64,000 nucleotides of DNA, taken from the NCBI RefSeq assembly GCF_005795905.1, contig NZ_VAWE01000001.1, positions 62,001 through 126,000 of the forward strand, in the 5' to 3' direction. Positions within the stretch are counted from its first letter, which is position 1, and each line of letters opens with the position of its first letter. This document shows, in pieces, positions 34,591-43,518 of this stretch. Made by a program: the position numbers and the translations under genes. The DNA is from Streptomyces marianii (lineage in GTDB: Bacteria; Actinomycetota; Actinomycetes; Streptomycetales; Streptomycetaceae). The notes under the pieces are model-generated. The model was given only the letters and a program-made list of their open reading frames with translations, was not told the DNA's origin and did no database searches.

Positions 34591-35535
34591 TTAACCCAAT
34601 GTGACAACCCGCCAGGCGCCAAGGCGGGTCTGCGGCAGGCCCGTCCGGGGGTCGGGCACCGCCGAGAAGAGGAGGTAGCGCCCGGGGCGTGAGTCGAGGT
34701 GCAGCTTCACGTTGCGATGTGCGGACAGGCCACCGAGCCCGAAGGGCTGTCCGTCGACAATGGTCTCGGTGGGGAGTTCTCCCCGGAGCACGACGGCCAT
34801 GGCATCGCTGACGTCCTCTGGGGTGACTCCCCTGCGGAGCCGTTGGAGCAGCAGTTCACCGCCGCCCTCGGGAAGACGGTTGGTGAAGGACAGGACACCC
34901 TGTGCGGGCAGCTTGGTCCGGGTGCGGATCCGGGGGCCGTCGTCGGTGGCGACGAGCTCGACCGAGGTTTCCCCACGATCACCGGAGGCCCGGCCTTCCC
35001 GCCCGTCGCAGCCCTCGGCGGACCCAGTCACCTCCAACTCCCGCCAGCGCTTCTCTCCGAAGAGGATCTGCTCCAGATCGATGAGGTAGTAGGTCCCAGG
35101 ACACAGCGTCGCCGACCAGCGCACCGAATGGTGGCGGTCGACGAGGGCCCCGCCGAAGAACTCGGTGATCTGGTCCGTCTCACGGACTGCCTGAGCCACC
35201 TGATTGGGGGGATTGGCCACGGGAATCCCCTTGACCCGGCGCAGCAGGGCGGTGTTCTGGACTCCCTCGAGCGCCTCCCGCACCGACACTCCGTCGCGCG
35301 GCTGGAAGACCTCCAGCATGTGCGGTCGGCCGTCCTTGGAACGGACGGCGAAGAGCACCTTTCCCGCCTGGACGGATCTGGGCGCCCGGATCTCCTCCGC
35401 GTCGATTCCCACCGGGACGGTCTCACGATCGGCTGCTCGCGCTGTCTGCTGTTCCCGGGGAAGCGGGCCTACGAGCAGGGCCGAGGCGCAGGCAGCCCCC
35501 AAGCATGCCTTCGCCCAGGTGCTCAGCAACGTCAT
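34591..35535 (-). CDS. Secreted protein of unknown function
   Basis: A 314-residue protein with a Sec signal peptide (WAKACLGAACASALLVGPLP, probable cut near the ARAADRE region). The mature part has two similar beta-rich halves: EIRAPRSVQAGKVLFAVRSK with RPHMLEVFQPRDGVSV, then RTKLPAQGVLSFTNRLPEG. The pattern (charged strand, GxVxF, HxxEVFxxxxGV) resembles cupredoxin-like or plastocyanin-type sandwiches, but the copper ligands cannot be confirmed. ATG 35535 has GGAG eight bases upstream. It lies between the FAD monooxygenase and the ebo-type cluster on the same strand. Confidence 0.65.
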   Translation of the reverse strand: MTLLSTWAKACLGAACASALLVGPLPREQQTARAADRETVPVGIDAEEIRAPRSVQAGKVLFAVRSKDGRPHMLEVFQPRDGVSVREALEGVQNTALLRRVKGIPVANPPNQVAQAVRETDQITEFFGGALVDRHHSVRWSATLCPGTYYLIDLEQILFGEKRWRELEVTGSAEGCDGREGRASGDRGETSVELVATDDGPRIRTRTKLPAQGVLSFTNRLPEGGGELLLQRLRRGVTPEDVSDAMAVVLRGELPTETIVDGQPFGLGGLSAHRNVKLHLDSRPGRYLLFSAVPDPRTGLPQTRLGAWRVVTLG

Positions 35536-35793
35536 CGACGGCTCCTATGCGACAGGGGTTTCGATCGCCTCGGCATCGGCTGCCGGAGCGGCAGAAGGCC
35601 GGGAAGCGGAAGGAGAGTCTTCAGCCACCGTCCTAACACATCTTTCGCTTGACATCGCATGAAACATCCGCAGATGTCCCACTTTTGGTCGTGCTGAACC
35701 GCGCCTCTGTCGTGAGCTGCCGTTTCTCTGACGGTCACATGAGGAGCCGGCCGGCAGTGGTGGTGGCGTAGGAGGGCGTCGTCGGTCTCCCCG

Positions 35794-37023
35794 TCAGCGG
35801 CCCGTCTTGGCGACGCCCTTCCTCAGCGCCTCACGCACGTCGTAGGCATAGGTCCAGGAGACTTCCTCCACCATTCTGGCCAGAACGTTCTCATACACGC
35901 CGCCCATCCCCGCCGCGTCCGAGGCGGGCCCGCTCCCGCGCGAGCCCAGCTGCACCCGGGTGGTGTGCGGCAGACGGAACGACTCGTAGCGCAGCAGTGC
36001 GTCCTCCACCGCCCGCCCGGTCGAAGTGCCGCCGTCTCGCCGGCCGGTGCGCCCACGCCCGGCAAGGAAGTGAGCCAGAGCAACGGCGTCCTCCATCGCC
36101 TGGCTTGCCCCTTGCCCGTGGTGGGGCAGCATCGGATGAGCTGCGTCACCGAGCAGTGTGACCCTGCCGGTCGACCAGAGCTTCAGGGGCTCCCGGTCGT
36201 ACAGCGTTAGACGCTGCGTACCCGTCAGGGCACGTACGGCCTCCAGCACCTCGCCGTGCCACCCCGCGAGTCGGTCGGCCAGTTCGCCGGGCTGCCCCTG
36301 GGCGTCCCAGGACTCCTCGAGCCGATGCTTCTCAGGGACCACGGCCGCGAGCGTCCATGCGCGTCCCCCGCTGACGGGGAAGCACAGGATTCGTGCGTCC
36401 GGGCCGGGCCACATCAGGATCGTTCGCGGCGGAAGAGCGGGGACCGCGTCCGCAGGGACGAGACCGCGCAGAGTACTGCTGCCCGAGAAGACGCGCACCG
36501 CGCCCGGGCTGACGAATTCCCGGACGACCGAGTGGATACCGTCCGCGCCCACCACCACGTCGGCCGCGGCCTGGCTGTGATCTGCGAACCGAAGCCGGAC
36601 CTCGTGGTCATCGGCGTCGATCGAGGTGAGACGGCGTCCGGACTGCAACTCCGCTCGGCACCGGACCTCATCGACCAGAATCTCGTGCAGATCGGCGCGG
36701 TGAATCGTGTAGTAGGGGGCTCCGAACTCCTCCTCCCAGGCCTTTCCCATGGGGCGACGGGCCAGGCGACTGCCGTCCCTCCAGTGCCGGACCTCGAAGG
36801 CCTGCGGCCGTACCGCTACGGCTTCCACTCTTTCTGCAAGGCCCCAATGGCGCAGGATGCGGGTGCCGTTGGGACCGAGGTGCAGACCGGATCCCAGTCC
36901 CCGGTATCCGTTCGCCTGCTCGTAGAGGGTCACCTCGGCGCCTGCTCGCAGAAGGGCAACCGCGGCCGACAGCCCTCCGATTCCCGCTCCCGCCACCGCC
37001 GCCCTCAGTCCGCGCTCAACCAC
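35794..37023 (-). CDS. FAD-dependent aromatic-type monooxygenase
   Basis: A 409-residue flavoprotein hydroxylase. AAVAGAGIGGLSAAVALLRA (GxGxxG) binds FAD. VVVGADGIHSVVREFV carries the DG motif, and VTLLGDAAHPMLPHHGQGAS then QAMEDAVALA is the GD motif for the ribose of FAD. It resembles salicylate hydroxylase/zeaxanthin epoxidase-type enzymes that add oxygen using NAD(P)H. GTG 37023 is preceded by a GGGAAGAGAA purine tract. It follows the P450 by about 93 bases and the two may be co-transcribed. The substrate is unknown. Confidence 0.87.
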   Translation of the reverse strand: MVERGLRAAVAGAGIGGLSAAVALLRAGAEVTLYEQANGYRGLGSGLHLGPNGTRILRHWGLAERVEAVAVRPQAFEVRHWRDGSRLARRPMGKAWEEEFGAPYYTIHRADLHEILVDEVRCRAELQSGRRLTSIDADDHEVRLRFADHSQAAADVVVGADGIHSVVREFVSPGAVRVFSGSSTLRGLVPADAVPALPPRTILMWPGPDARILCFPVSGGRAWTLAAVVPEKHRLEESWDAQGQPGELADRLAGWHGEVLEAVRALTGTQRLTLYDREPLKLWSTGRVTLLGDAAHPMLPHHGQGASQAMEDAVALAHFLAGRGRTGRRDGGTSTGRAVEDALLRYESFRLPHTTRVQLGSRGSGPASDAAGMGGVYENVLARMVEEVSWTYAYDVREALRKGVAKTGR

Positions 37024-37116
37024 TTCTCTTCCCGGTTCCCTTCCGACTTCCCGCAGCCGTCCACTCGTGTCACGAAGCCGGTCCAGGAGATCCGGACCAG
37101 CGACCGCCTGCCCCGG

Positions 37117-38388
37117 TCACCAGCGAACAGGCAATGTCTCGGGGCTGCGCATGAAGACACCCCAGGTGATGTCCTCAGGGTTCACGTCCAGTCGCAGCCC
37201 GGGCAGTCTGCGGGCGAGTGCGACGAGGGAGAGCCTGAACTCGAGGCGCGCGAGGTTCGCTCCCAGACAGAAGTGCGGTCCATGGCCGAAGGCCAGGTGA
37301 CGCTCTGCCGTTCGGTCCACGTACCTGGACGGATCACAAACCGCGGGCCGCGTGAAGACCGTGGGATCGTGATTGGCCGCCTCCACCGATGCCAGCACCG
37401 CCTCACCGGCGTGGACCGCGCCGGAAGCGAGTTCCACCTCCTCCTTCGCCACCCTCACCGTGGAGAGGGCGACGGAGTGGCGGCGAAGAAGTTCCTCGAC
37501 GACGGCCTCGACACCTTCGCGCGGGGCGGTGGCCATGCTGCGATAGAGCCCGGGCAGGCCCAGCAGTGTGACAACCGCGCGGGTCATGATGTTCGAAGTC
37601 GTCGCCAGGCCCCCCGTGATGAGCATGAGGACCATGTTGACGAGTTCCGGCTTCGTGAGGGAGTCCGCCCCGTCCCGCGCCGCGATCAGATCATGGACGA
37701 GGCTTGTGCCCGAGGTGTCCCGGGCGACCTCGATGATCTCCTCGACGTACTGGGTGTACGCCTCGATCTGCGATCTGACCAGCGAGGTCTCGGCCTCGTT
37801 CCTCGCCACGGTGAACAACGCCCTTGCCCCGGTGTTCAACCGCTCGTGTCCGTCCTTGGGTACACCGAGCAGCTCGCACATGACCGACGCCGACAGCGGC
37901 ATGGCGAACTGCTGGACGAAGTCCGCCTTCGGCCCATGGTCGATCAGCTGGTCGATCAGCTCGTCGACGATCTGTTCAACGCGGGGTTTCCACCCCTCGA
38001 CATGGGCCTGGGAGAACGCCCTCGCGGCGATGCGTCGCAGTCGCTGGTGGCGGGAGCCGTCCACATTGATGAGGAGGTCCGGTTCGGTGGTGGTGAAATC
38101 GACTCCCGGCAGGAAGCGCGGCGCATCGCCGCCGTGCAGTTCCCTGGTGAAACGGGGGTCGGACAGGACCTGCCTGACGTCGTCATAGCGGACCACGAGA
38201 CGCGCCACGTCACCGCTCGGCATCGTCACCGTTCCCAGCGGATCCTCCCGCCGACGGCGGTCGAGCTCGTCGGGTGGCGCTCCCAGGGGACCCGCGGGGA
38301 ACGGGCAGGCAGCGGGTTGATCCGGACGCAATGTAACACTCCGAAGTGTGGTGAACGGGGGGCTGGACTGGACCAACCTAAACGCCAT
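37117..38388 (-). CDS. Cytochrome P450
   Basis: A bacterial class I P450 of about 423 residues. Motifs: I-helix LMLITGGLATTSNIMTRAVV, K-helix VVEELLRRHS (ExxR), PERF-like region CDPSRYVDRTAERHLAFG and heme loop FGHGPHFCLGANLARLE with the Cys ligand. The I-helix acid before the conserved Thr, usually Asp or Glu, is Ala here (GGLATT). It needs ferredoxin and reductase partners that are not in the window. ATG 38388 is one of several possible starts; no strong ribosome site distinguishes them. With the downstream flavin monooxygenase it may form an oxidative tailoring pair. Confidence 0.88.
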   Translation of the reverse strand: MAFRLVQSSPPFTTLRSVTLRPDQPAACPFPAGPLGAPPDELDRRRREDPLGTVTMPSGDVARLVVRYDDVRQVLSDPRFTRELHGGDAPRFLPGVDFTTTEPDLLINVDGSRHQRLRRIAARAFSQAHVEGWKPRVEQIVDELIDQLIDHGPKADFVQQFAMPLSASVMCELLGVPKDGHERLNTGARALFTVARNEAETSLVRSQIEAYTQYVEEIIEVARDTSGTSLVHDLIAARDGADSLTKPELVNMVLMLITGGLATTSNIMTRAVVTLLGLPGLYRSMATAPREGVEAVVEELLRRHSVALSTVRVAKEEVELASGAVHAGEAVLASVEAANHDPTVFTRPAVCDPSRYVDRTAERHLAFGHGPHFCLGANLARLEFRLSLVALARRLPGLRLDVNPEDITWGVFMRSPETLPVRW

Positions 38389-38815
38389 GACAGTGGTTCC
38401 CGGGCTCAACTCGCCGCAACGGCAAGGTCAGGGCCGCCGGCGTGCTCCTTGTTCCTTCTCCGTGCGGGGCAGGCGGGCCCGATCAACGTGCTGCCCGGGG
38501 TTGGCACAGCCGTGGAAAGGGTCGGAGCCGGGGCGCGTTAGGGCACCAGTCCATTTCGCTCAGAATCCGGGGAGCGCGGGTGCAAGCAGGCTCGGGACCT
38601 ACTTGGACCGTGGACATCATCGACAACCTCCGGTGAGTTCCTCCGGGCCGGCCCATGTACGGACCGTGCCCCACCACTTCTCCAGCTTCTCCCTCTCAGG
38701 CTCGCCGCGGCGTCCCCCGATCAGACCTTCGCGTAGGGGACAACCCTGATGCTGTACAGGCCACAGGCCACAACACCGGAGCGGGACCAACGGTGCGACG
38801 GTCGGCACGGCCGGC
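38389..38815. other. Intergenic, nothing recognised
   Basis: About 430 bases between the P450 start and the SpoIIE-type pseudogene. Open frames here are short and without motifs. A promoter for the P450 is expected but not identified. Confidence 0.4.
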
Positions 38816-39957
38816 TCAGGGGGCTACGCGGCTCGGTCCTCGGCCGTTCCGGCCGGCGCTCGCTCGGCGGCTGAGCGCGAGCAGCGCCATGTCGTCGGCC
38901 GTCGCGCCTCCCGCGTACTCCCGTACGTCGGCGACGACCGTGTCCAGCAGTTCCTCCGGTCCGCGAAAGATCCGACCGCCGAGCCGTTCGCTCGGATCGT
39001 AGAAGACGCCGCGCGCGTCGCGCGCTTCGGACAGTCCGTCGGTGTAGAGGAGAAGCGTGGCACCGGGCCCGTACGGGACCTCGTAGGACCGGTCGGGCCG
39101 TGGGTCCAGGTCGCCCATGCCGAGCGGCAGCGCGCGATCCGGCGGTTCCAGCACCTCCAGAGTGCCGTCCGCATCCAGCAGCAGTGGAGAGGGGTGCCCC
39201 CGGTCGACGATCCGGACCGTCCCGCACCCAGGCGGTATCTCCGCGAATACGGCGGTGGTGAAGTCCTCGAGCGCCTCGGGCCCGGAATGCCGGGTGCCGC
39301 ACCGTGCCAGCGCGCGCTCCAGCCGCCGGGCGACCCGTCCAGAGTGGGCTCCTGCACGGCGGCCTCCCGGAACGCCCCGAGCACCACGGCCGCGGTCTCG
39401 ACCGCGCCCAGCCCCTTGCCCCGCACATCCCCGACGACCACGCGTACTCCGTACGGAGTCTCCTGTACTGCGTAGAGGTCGCCTCCGATGGACGCATCCC
39501 GCTGCGCCGCTTCGTACCGGGCGGCGACCTGCAGTCCGCCGATGTGCCCGTCCGGCGTCGGCAGCACGGCCCGCTGTGCGGCTTCCGCGATGACACGCGC
39601 GGAGGCGAGCCGTTCTCCGCTGCGCCGCATGACCCGGTTGATGAAGAGGGCCAGCACGGAGACCGTGGACACGGTCACCAGTTCCGTGAGGGCCGGGATC
39701 TCACCGGTCCGCGCGTTGTACCCGTGCAGCGCGGCCACGGCCCCGACCGCGGCGACCCCCGCCATCAGCGTGCCCGTCAAGGAGAAGAAGGGGGCTGCGA
39801 TCAGTGGTGCCGCCGTGAAGAGGGGCGAGGCGGTGAACGTCTCCGGCGTTCCCAGGTCGAAGAAGACTCCGACGACGATCAGCAGCACCGGCAGCACCTT
39901 GACCACCAGGCGGCCACCGTTGCACCCTTGTCCGTTGTCGCGTGCTCGTTGCCCCAC
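38816..39957 (-). pseudogene. Membrane PP2C/SpoIIE-type phosphatase, single frameshift
   Basis: GTG 39957 with GGGAGA upstream starts a protein with three to four N-terminal membrane helices (VVKVLPVLLIVVGVFFDL; PLFTAAPLIAAPFFSLTG). The phosphatase domain follows: EAAQRAVLPTPDGHIGGLQV, ASIGGDLYAVQETPYG and VRVVVGDVRGKGLGAVETAA. After EPTLD a one-base deletion near 39337 shifts the frame. The rest continues in the next frame as RLERALARCGTRHSGPEALE, GCGTVRIVDRGHPSPLLLD, LLLYTDGLSEARDARG and ADDMALLAL. Restoring one base gives a complete protein, so a recent mutation or a sequencing error is equally possible. The family dephosphorylates anti-sigma-factor antagonists. Confidence 0.8.
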
Positions 39958-40340
39958 CGGTCGTCTCCCGCCCAGTACGCGCGTGGCTGCGGGGTACCGC
40001 CGCGCTCTGTCCCAGTCCGACCGTCGTCGCTCGGTCGGCGCATGGCTGTCGGCCAACCGGCTCATTGAAGCGCGCACCCGTCGCCCGGCGCCTCCCCCGA
40101 TCGGTCGACTCGTGGAGGGGACTGGGCCGTCCACTCCTCCTTACCCCTCCCCTCTTTCCGAGGATCTTCCGTCAGCCTGACTCGGACAGGCACCACGTTT
40201 GGCGACCAGGGCGAACAGCACCCGCTCGGTCGCGGTCACGTCCCGACGGCAACCCCCGCTTGGGCCGCCCGGCCCGGCCCACGATCTGGTCGATCCGCAG
40301 CTGGCGCGTCGTTAGGCACCTCCGGGCTTCCCAACCACCC

Positions 40341-40376
40341 CCGCTGGGACGAACACCCGAACCACCGACCATGACC
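40341..40376 (+). repeat. 36-base direct repeat, copy 1
   Basis: Starts CCGCTGGGACGAACACCCGA and ends ACCGACCATGACC. An identical 36-base copy lies at 42118-42153, 1.78 kb away. The unknown gene at 40449 and a broken TPR-like gene lie between the copies. It may be a transposon end or the product of a local duplication. Confidence 0.7.
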
Positions 40377-40448
40377 GCACCCCGATCCGGACCGCCTCTC
40401 ACAGAGGCCACGCGTCCGTTGTCAGTGGACGGTGTTACGTTCTGTGAC

Positions 40449-41534
40449 ATGACCGATCACGCGCTACGGCTGCTGCGGCAGGACCGCCGCTTGGCCGAAC
40501 TGGCCGCCTTCCCCTTCGACTTCGACCTGGACCGCGCCGCCGACGGCCATGTCGAGGAGGTCCGCCTTGCCTCGGGCGGGCCGCTGGAGAGCGTAGCCGG
40601 GGACGATACCGGCGGTACGTACTTCGTGTGCGCGGACGGCTCGGTGCTCTACGCCAGCTCGGAGGGCGCCGCGGGGATCATCGGCTCCAGCGTCGACGAG
40701 ACCTTGGAGCTCGTGATCGGCCTGCCCGGCTGGCGCGACTACACACGGCTGTCGCCGGGTGACGGCGAGGAGAAGATCCTGGCGTGCGTCGCGGAGACCG
40801 AGGACGAGATCCGCGAGTCCTACGGAATCGACAACGAGCGGGCCGAGCTCCGTGCGGCGCTGGGCTTCCCGAAACGCTCCCCGGTCGAGCTGGTGGGCAG
40901 ACTGCGTGCCGCGCTGCTGCGCACCGAGCCGGACTTCGTACTGCTCAACGCGGACGAGGGGTGTGCGTACCACCGGATAGGCCCGGCCGGTCCCCCTCTG
41001 TGGGAGCCGGTGCTCGTGGCGGGTCGCGCAGATCTCGCCCGGTTGCGGGAGGGCGACCGCATGGCATGGCGTGAAGTCGCTGAGGACCCGGTGCGGCGCC
41101 GGATCACCCTGCGGGCCGCGCAGTTCGACCGAGCCGAGAGCGATCTGGAGCTGCTGCGGCATCTGCTGCGGCACGAGGCACGGTCATCGATGACGGACGA
41201 ACTGCGGCTCGCGGCTGCGCTGGTGGGGCTGCGCGGGGACACCGGAGATCTGCCTCTGCTGCTTGAGGTCCGGGAGACGGACTTCGACACGGCGTGCGGC
41301 CTGGGCGATATGCCGGAACCGGGTGCAAGCGCGGACGAGTTGCAGCAGTGGGCGCGGGCGCTCGACGAGTCGATGTTCGGGACGGATCCGTCTGACGAGC
41401 CGGTCTCCACGTGGACCGACCTGGCGCGGGACCAGGGGATGACGGACCTCGCGCGGGTGACGCTGATCCGCGAACTCGACAACATCTTCATGGCCAGAGC
41501 AGACTCCGCCGCCCCGAGGCGCCCCACACCCTGA
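40449..41534 (+). CDS. Hypothetical protein
   Basis: A 361-residue acidic protein; no membrane segment or signal peptide. Early part: FDLDRAADGHVEEVRLASGG and GGTYFVCADGSVLYASSEGA, then DETLELVIGLPGWRDYTRLS, which recalls SMI1/KNR4-like folds but is not diagnostic. The middle (NADEGCAYHRIGPAGPPLWE) and the helical C-terminus (ELLRHLLRHEARSSMTDEL) are unassigned. ATG 40449 is preferred over the long upstream frame, which is Pro/Arg-rich noise. It is followed at once by a broken gene of similar helical type. Function unknown. Confidence 0.65.
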   Translation: MTDHALRLLRQDRRLAELAAFPFDFDLDRAADGHVEEVRLASGGPLESVAGDDTGGTYFVCADGSVLYASSEGAAGIIGSSVDETLELVIGLPGWRDYTRLSPGDGEEKILACVAETEDEIRESYGIDNERAELRAALGFPKRSPVELVGRLRAALLRTEPDFVLLNADEGCAYHRIGPAGPPLWEPVLVAGRADLARLREGDRMAWREVAEDPVRRRITLRAAQFDRAESDLELLRHLLRHEARSSMTDELRLAAALVGLRGDTGDLPLLLEVRETDFDTACGLGDMPEPGASADELQQWARALDESMFGTDPSDEPVSTWTDLARDQGMTDLARVTLIRELDNIFMARADSAAPRRPTP

Positions 41535-41975
41535 CCACAGCGCCGCTGAGCAGGCTCGCCCGGGACTTCGAGGAACTCGGCGACCTTCCCCAGTCGCTGC
41601 GCGCCCAACGCCTGTACGCCCGCCCTTCAGGAGACGGCATGGGACCGGGCCTCGGCCCGACACACCCTTGCCCGCCTGGAACGGGAGGCGGGCCGGCTGC
41701 CGCAGGCGGCGGACAGCCTCGCCGCCGTGCGCGACGCCCTGGCCACCCCTGGCGACGACTCGCTGCGCCACTGGCAGCAGGTCAACCTCGGCCGCTTCAT
41801 TGCCGAGGAGCATTACCGGCTCATCCTCGCCCTGGCCGAGGCGGGCCGCCTCGAGGAGACCCGTGCCCTCCTCGCGGCCGCCGACGCCATACTCGGCGAG
41901 CTCTCGGAGGACGCCGCGAACGGCGTCCGCGAGCTCGCCAAGCGGACCGCTGCGAGAGTGCGGGAGGTCAACTGA
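41535..41975 (+). pseudogene. TPR-like helical protein, frameshifted
   Basis: The first frame reads LSRLARDFEELGDLPQSLRA then QRLYAR. Near 41622 the frame changes and continues ALQETAWDRASARHTLARLE, REAGRLPQAADSLAAVRDAL, NLGRFIAEEHYRLILALAEA and GRLEETRALLAAADAILG, ending VREVN. Together they form pairs of amphipathic helices like a tetratricopeptide protein. No good start codon is seen for the first part. It directly follows the gene at 40449, probably a former partner. Confidence 0.55.
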
Positions 41976-42117
41976 GGACGGGCACGGCGGGCGGGCATTT
42001 CGCCAGAGAGCCGTGGGCACGACGGGCCAGGTAGTCGGCCGGTGCGGCAGCCGGTGCTGACCTCGCCGACATGATCATCACCGTGCGTAGTCTGATCCGG
42101 CAGGTATGGACGACTCA

Positions 42118-42153
42118 CCGCTGGGACGAACACCCGAACCACCGACCATGACC
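42118..42153 (+). repeat. 36-base direct repeat, copy 2
   Basis: Identical to the copy at 40341-40376. Here it also forms an inverted repeat with the nearby sequence GTCCCAGCGG at 42178-42187 (CCGCTGGGAC at 42118-42127). It lies beside the 3' end of TniB-like ATPase remnants, so it could be a transposon end; this is inferred. Confidence 0.65.
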
Positions 42154-42299
42154 ACACGTCTATCCGTGCGGCTTCTTGTCCCAGCGGAGCTGCCCAGAAG
42201 CGATCAGGACGAGCGGTGCGCCCGCCCCGCCAGGGCGGAACGCACCGGCAACAGCCGCGTGGGACGGGCCCCGACCAGAAGCGGCGGAATCCGAAACCC

Positions 42300-43141
42300 C
42301 GCTCCCGGACAGTGCCGCTGCCAGTCCTGGGAAACAGCGGCCACCAGCCTGCAGCCTGCCCCGCTCGGGCTTCTTCGCTCCGGTGGCGGCCAGAGCCCGC
42401 TGGGTGTGAAGGGTCAGCACGACCCAGCGGCGCAGACAGCCATCGGCGAAGCGGGCGTCCAGCCCCTGAAGGTCGCCGGGCGCGACACTCTGCCACAGCG
42501 GATGCAACGCAACAACCGCCTGCAGGACCTGGTCGCGGGTGAGCGGCCAGATGTAGGGCCAGCCGGCGCTGCGACTGGCGAGCATCCGCTGGGCGCGCAA
42601 CGAGCGTTCGCCGCGCGCCTGGGCGATGAGAACCACGCACAACCCTTGGGGAAGGTCGTCGTGCAGGAAACGCACGTACTCAAAGCAGGACGTCGACAGC
42701 CGGTCGGCGCCTTCGACCACGACGATCCGCGGCCTGACAGCCAGGGCGCGGCGGACCAGCGTGTCGGCGATGCCGGGGTCGGCAGGCGCCTCACCGCCAA
42801 GACCAAGTGCACGGTGGAGGGCTGCGCGCAGGTCCGCCGGCGCCGGGTGGGCACGGTAATCAAGCGAACAGCTCACCGAGACGGCGGGCGGCGGTGTGGA
42901 CAGCGAAGGTCTTGCCGACCCCGGCATCGGCCAGCACGCACACGAACCGGCCCTGTGCGTAGGCATCGGCGAGCGCATCACTGACGGCGAGCATGCCCCG
43001 GGTGAGCAAGGTGCGCACACCCGGGGTGTCGAGGAAGTGCGGGCCGGGTGGGGTGGCATCTTGCACGACGGCGAAGGGCTCCTGAGCGCCAGCCGCGCCC
43101 CGTACGGTCGGCGACGGGGGCGTTGGCGGGGTGGTCAGCAC
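42300..43141 (-). pseudogene. TniB/ExeA-like AAA ATPase, frameshifted
   Basis: The first frame (43141 to about 42862) has FLDTPGVRTLLTRGMLAVSD then FVCVLADAGVGKTFAVHTAA with the Walker A at ADAGVGKT. The frame then changes near 42860 and continues PRIVVVEGADRLSTSCFEYV (Walker B), GLCVVLIAQARGERSLRAQR and WQSVAPGDLQGLDARFADG, ending near 42300. ATPases of this kind serve as target-selection helpers (TniB type) of transposons. The start GTG 43141 overlaps the stop of a related upstream gene. Inactive as it stands. Confidence 0.65.
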
Positions 43142-43425
43142 CGCTTCAGAGCCCAGTCCACGATGCGGTCGTCGACCTTGTCGGCCTTGAAGTGCTCCAT
43201 GCCCTTGACACGTGCTTGGTGACCCTCACCCACTCACGGAAGGAGCCGAGCGCGTACTGGGTGCACTCGCTTCAGCAGCCCCTCGTCCACACCCCTCCAC
43301 ACTGGATGCGAGTGAGGAACAGCCATGAGGACCTCGTCCTCGGTCATGGCCAGGATCTCCAGGCGGATGTAGATCCGCGAGGCCAGCGCCGGGTCGCTCT
43401 TGACGCACTCGGCCAGCAGTGAGCC
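43135..43425 (-). pseudogene. Second TniB-like ATPase, C-terminal remnant
   Basis: Reads AECVKSDPALASRIYIRLEI, LAMTEDEVLMAVPHSHPVWR, GVDEGLLKRVH, then breaks frame; QYALGSFREWVRVTKHV and KGMEHFKADKVDDRIVDWAL follow in neighbouring frames. HPVWRGVDEGLL parallels HPLWQSVAPGDL of the next gene. Only the C-terminal third is present. Two similar ATPases in tandem are found in some Streptomyces transposon loci; here both are dead. Confidence 0.55.
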
Positions 43426-43518
43426 CGGCGGGGCTCGCGGTGGGCGGCACAGAGCCCGTCGCCCGTGCGCGGCCCGGGGGCGCGGAAGGGTCGCGGCGGG
43501 CGGTGCTCCGGCCGGGGC

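Noticed and set aside
39942..40448. 169-codon upstream extension of the gene at 40449
   Set aside because: Low-complexity Arg/Pro translation overlapping the phosphatase promoter; ATG 40449 begins the ordered protein.
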